Source: DASYYE01 sp035946955
GTDB lineage: Bacteria; Actinomycetota; Actinomycetes; Streptosporangiales; Streptosporangiaceae
Assembly (NCBI GenBank): GCA_035946955.1
Contig: DASYYE010000413.1
Span: 1 to 7,264 of the forward strand
Length of the DNA: 7,264 bases
Direction: 5' to 3'
The translations under genes were made by a program, and so were the position numbers. Shown piece by piece: positions 6,330 to 7,264 of this stretch. The notes under the pieces are model-generated. The model did no database searches. It saw nothing but the letters and a program-made list of their open reading frames with translations, and was not told where the DNA came from. Numbering within the stretch: the first letter of the stretch is position 1; every line of letters begins with the position of its first letter.

Positions 6330-7222
6330 TGTGCGCTCCTGGTGCGCGGCCGGCTCATCGACATCGTGGCAACCAGGACACCGGCGAGTGCGGTGTGGGC
6401 CTGCAGCACGGCCGGACGCAGCTGAGCGAACCGCTCGGGGCTGACGCTGGCTTCGCGGCTCGCGCGGATGCCGCGTTCGGCCTGCGGCTGCGCCAGGTGG
6501 TCATCCCACGGCACGCGCACGATCGCCCGGCAGCGGCCCCTGACCGCCAGCTCCGCCTGCTCGGCGTGGGGCATGCTGCGCTGGCTGACCCCGTTGACCA
6601 CCGCGATCGAAGAGGCGCTCAGTGCGCCGTGCCCGTGGGCTTCGAGCCACTCGCATGTCATGCCCACGGCCTGGGCCGCGTCCGGGCTCGCCGGGACCAC
6701 CAGCACGAGCTGGTCCGCGGCGGGCAGCACGCGGGAAACGGCCGAGGCACCAGGGTCGGCCACCGAGACCGTGTAACGGCTCGCCAAGACACTGAACAGC
6801 CGGTCGTACCGCAAGTTGGCACTGGCCGGCTCAGGGCCGATGGCGCCGCCGGTCACCGCCCTGCCCGGTGCCGCGAGTCCCGGAGCCGTGGGATCCTCGC
6901 TGATCACATCCAGCTGGCTCTTCACGCGTGGGCTTCCTCGCCACGCCGAGCCACGGTGGGCCGTGCTGCGCGGGGCGGGGGCCGCCGCGTGGGCGGGCCG
7001 CCCGGCCGGGTTCCGGTTGGCGAGCAGGGCGCTGACAGTGGTGGCTGGCTGGGTGGCCAGGGTAGCGAGCGACGCCGGCCCTGGGTTGAGGTCCAGTGCG
7101 GCCACCGGCTCACCGCGCAGCTCAGCGAGTAGTTCGGCGAGGATGAATGTGGTCATGGTCTGCCCAGCGCCAACGGTGCAGCCCAGCACCACGACCAGGC
7201 GTGGGCCGTCAAGAGGCAGCAC
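6326..7222 (-). CDS. ParA/MinD-like P-loop protein with a Lys-less Walker A motif
   Basis: A 298-residue protein resembling the SIMIBI (ParA/MinD) class. Seen: strand LVVVLGC leading into GCTVGAGQT at 14-22, where a canonical loop would have Lys before Thr; AALDLNPG at 41-48, equivalent to the A' or switch region; an Ala/Pro/Arg-rich insert at about 70-100; VSVADPGAS at 152-160, matching Walker B; LVLVVPASPDAAQAV at 172-186; and SIAVVNGVS at 205-213, matching the strand with the base-reading Asn. The C-terminus is Arg-rich. It sits directly before the VirB4 ATPase with a GTGA overlap, which suggests a role in placing the transfer machine or DNA, as VirC1 does in Agrobacterium; this role is inferred. 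The GTG start was chosen because AGGGAG lies 6 nt upstream, the same spacing as for the two downstream genes. The frame stays open with G/C third positions to the right edge, so the true start may lie outside the window. Confidence 0.75.
   Translation of the reverse strand: MLPLDGPRLVVVLGCTVGAGQTMTTFILAELLAELRGEPVAALDLNPGPASLATLATQPATTVSALLANRNPAGRPAHAAAPAPRSTAHRGSAWRGSPRVKSQLDVISEDPTAPGLAAPGRAVTGGAIGPEPASANLRYDRLFSVLASRYTVSVADPGASAVSRVLPAADQLVLVVPASPDAAQAVGMTCEWLEAHGHGALSASSIAVVNGVSQRSMPHAEQAELAVRGRCRAIVRVPWDDHLAQPQAERGIRASREASVSPERFAQLRPAVLQAHTALAGVLVATMSMSRPRTRSAQ
6336..6340 (-). promoter_or_regulatory. Ribosome binding site for the VirB4 gene (AGGAG)
   Basis: AGGAG on the minus strand, 6 nt before the GTG at 6329 and inside the last codons of the ParA-like gene. 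With the GTGA start/stop overlap it fixes the VirB4 start and indicates coupled translation of the two genes. Confidence 0.8.
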
Positions 7223-7264
7223 AGCGCGCTCCCTGGCCTGCCGGTCCAGGTCCGGCCGGCCGGG
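7223..7264 (-). other. Open frame upstream of the ParA-like start, reaching the right edge
   Basis: Fourteen codons in frame with the ParA-like gene, without stop and with G or C in 13 of 14 third positions, read PGRPDLDRQARERA before VLPLDGPR. This could be a true N-terminal extension starting outside the window. A second frame reads through here and ends at a TGA 11 nt inside the GTG start (14-nt overlap), so it could instead be the end of an upstream gene, but that frame has weaker third-position bias. Undecided. Confidence 0.4.
7229..7234 (-). promoter_or_regulatory. Ribosome binding site for the ParA-like gene (AGGGAG)
   Basis: AGGGAG on the minus strand, 6 nt before the GTG at 7222. 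It supports that start, although the reading frame is also open upstream to the window edge. Confidence 0.6.

Noticed and set aside
6326..7222. ParA-like gene as a plasmid partition system
   Set aside because: No parB-like gene or parS-like repeats are visible, the P-loop is atypical, and the gene is coupled to a conjugation ATPase, so a transfer-related role fits better.

Overview
The window is very GC-rich, with coding frames strongly biased to G or C at the third codon position. Together with the protein types this points to a high-GC actinobacterium (Streptomyces, Pseudonocardia or Streptosporangium-like); the genus cannot be fixed from the sequence. All genes lie on the minus strand and are packed without real intergenic space, so the window reads as an internal piece of one operon transcribed from right to left. 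No promoter, terminator, tRNA, rRNA, insertion sequence or CRISPR array was seen.

In transcription order (right to left): a ParA/MinD-like P-loop protein with an unusual nucleotide-binding loop (6326-7222, perhaps starting further upstream); a VirB4-type conjugation ATPase (3654-6329); a large polytopic VirB6/TrbL-type membrane protein with signal peptide and long low-complexity tail (1099-3666); a small bitopic protein best explained as a VirB8/TcpC-like assembly factor (466-1089); and the N-terminal part of a membrane-anchored MltB-like lytic transglycosylase, a VirB1 analogue, running off the left edge (1-469). The last gene has a GTG start overlapping the stop of its predecessor.

Together these are the core of a Gram-positive type IV secretion (conjugation) apparatus: energy source (VirB4), inner-membrane channel (VirB6), assembly scaffold (VirB8), wall-opening hydrolase (VirB1), and a ParA-like protein that may position the DNA or the machine. 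This fits an integrative conjugative element or conjugative plasmid, but no relaxase, coupling protein or integrase lies within the window. The general system type is known.

The more unusual details are: a ParA-like P-loop with Gln where the catalytic Lys should be; a single TTA (bldA-type) codon placed as codon 4 of the channel gene, over the VirB4 stop codon and inside a palindrome; an island of rare A/T-ending codons at a conserved VirB4 motif; and repeated start/stop coupling (two GTGA overlaps, three Shine-Dalgarno sites all at 6-nt spacing).
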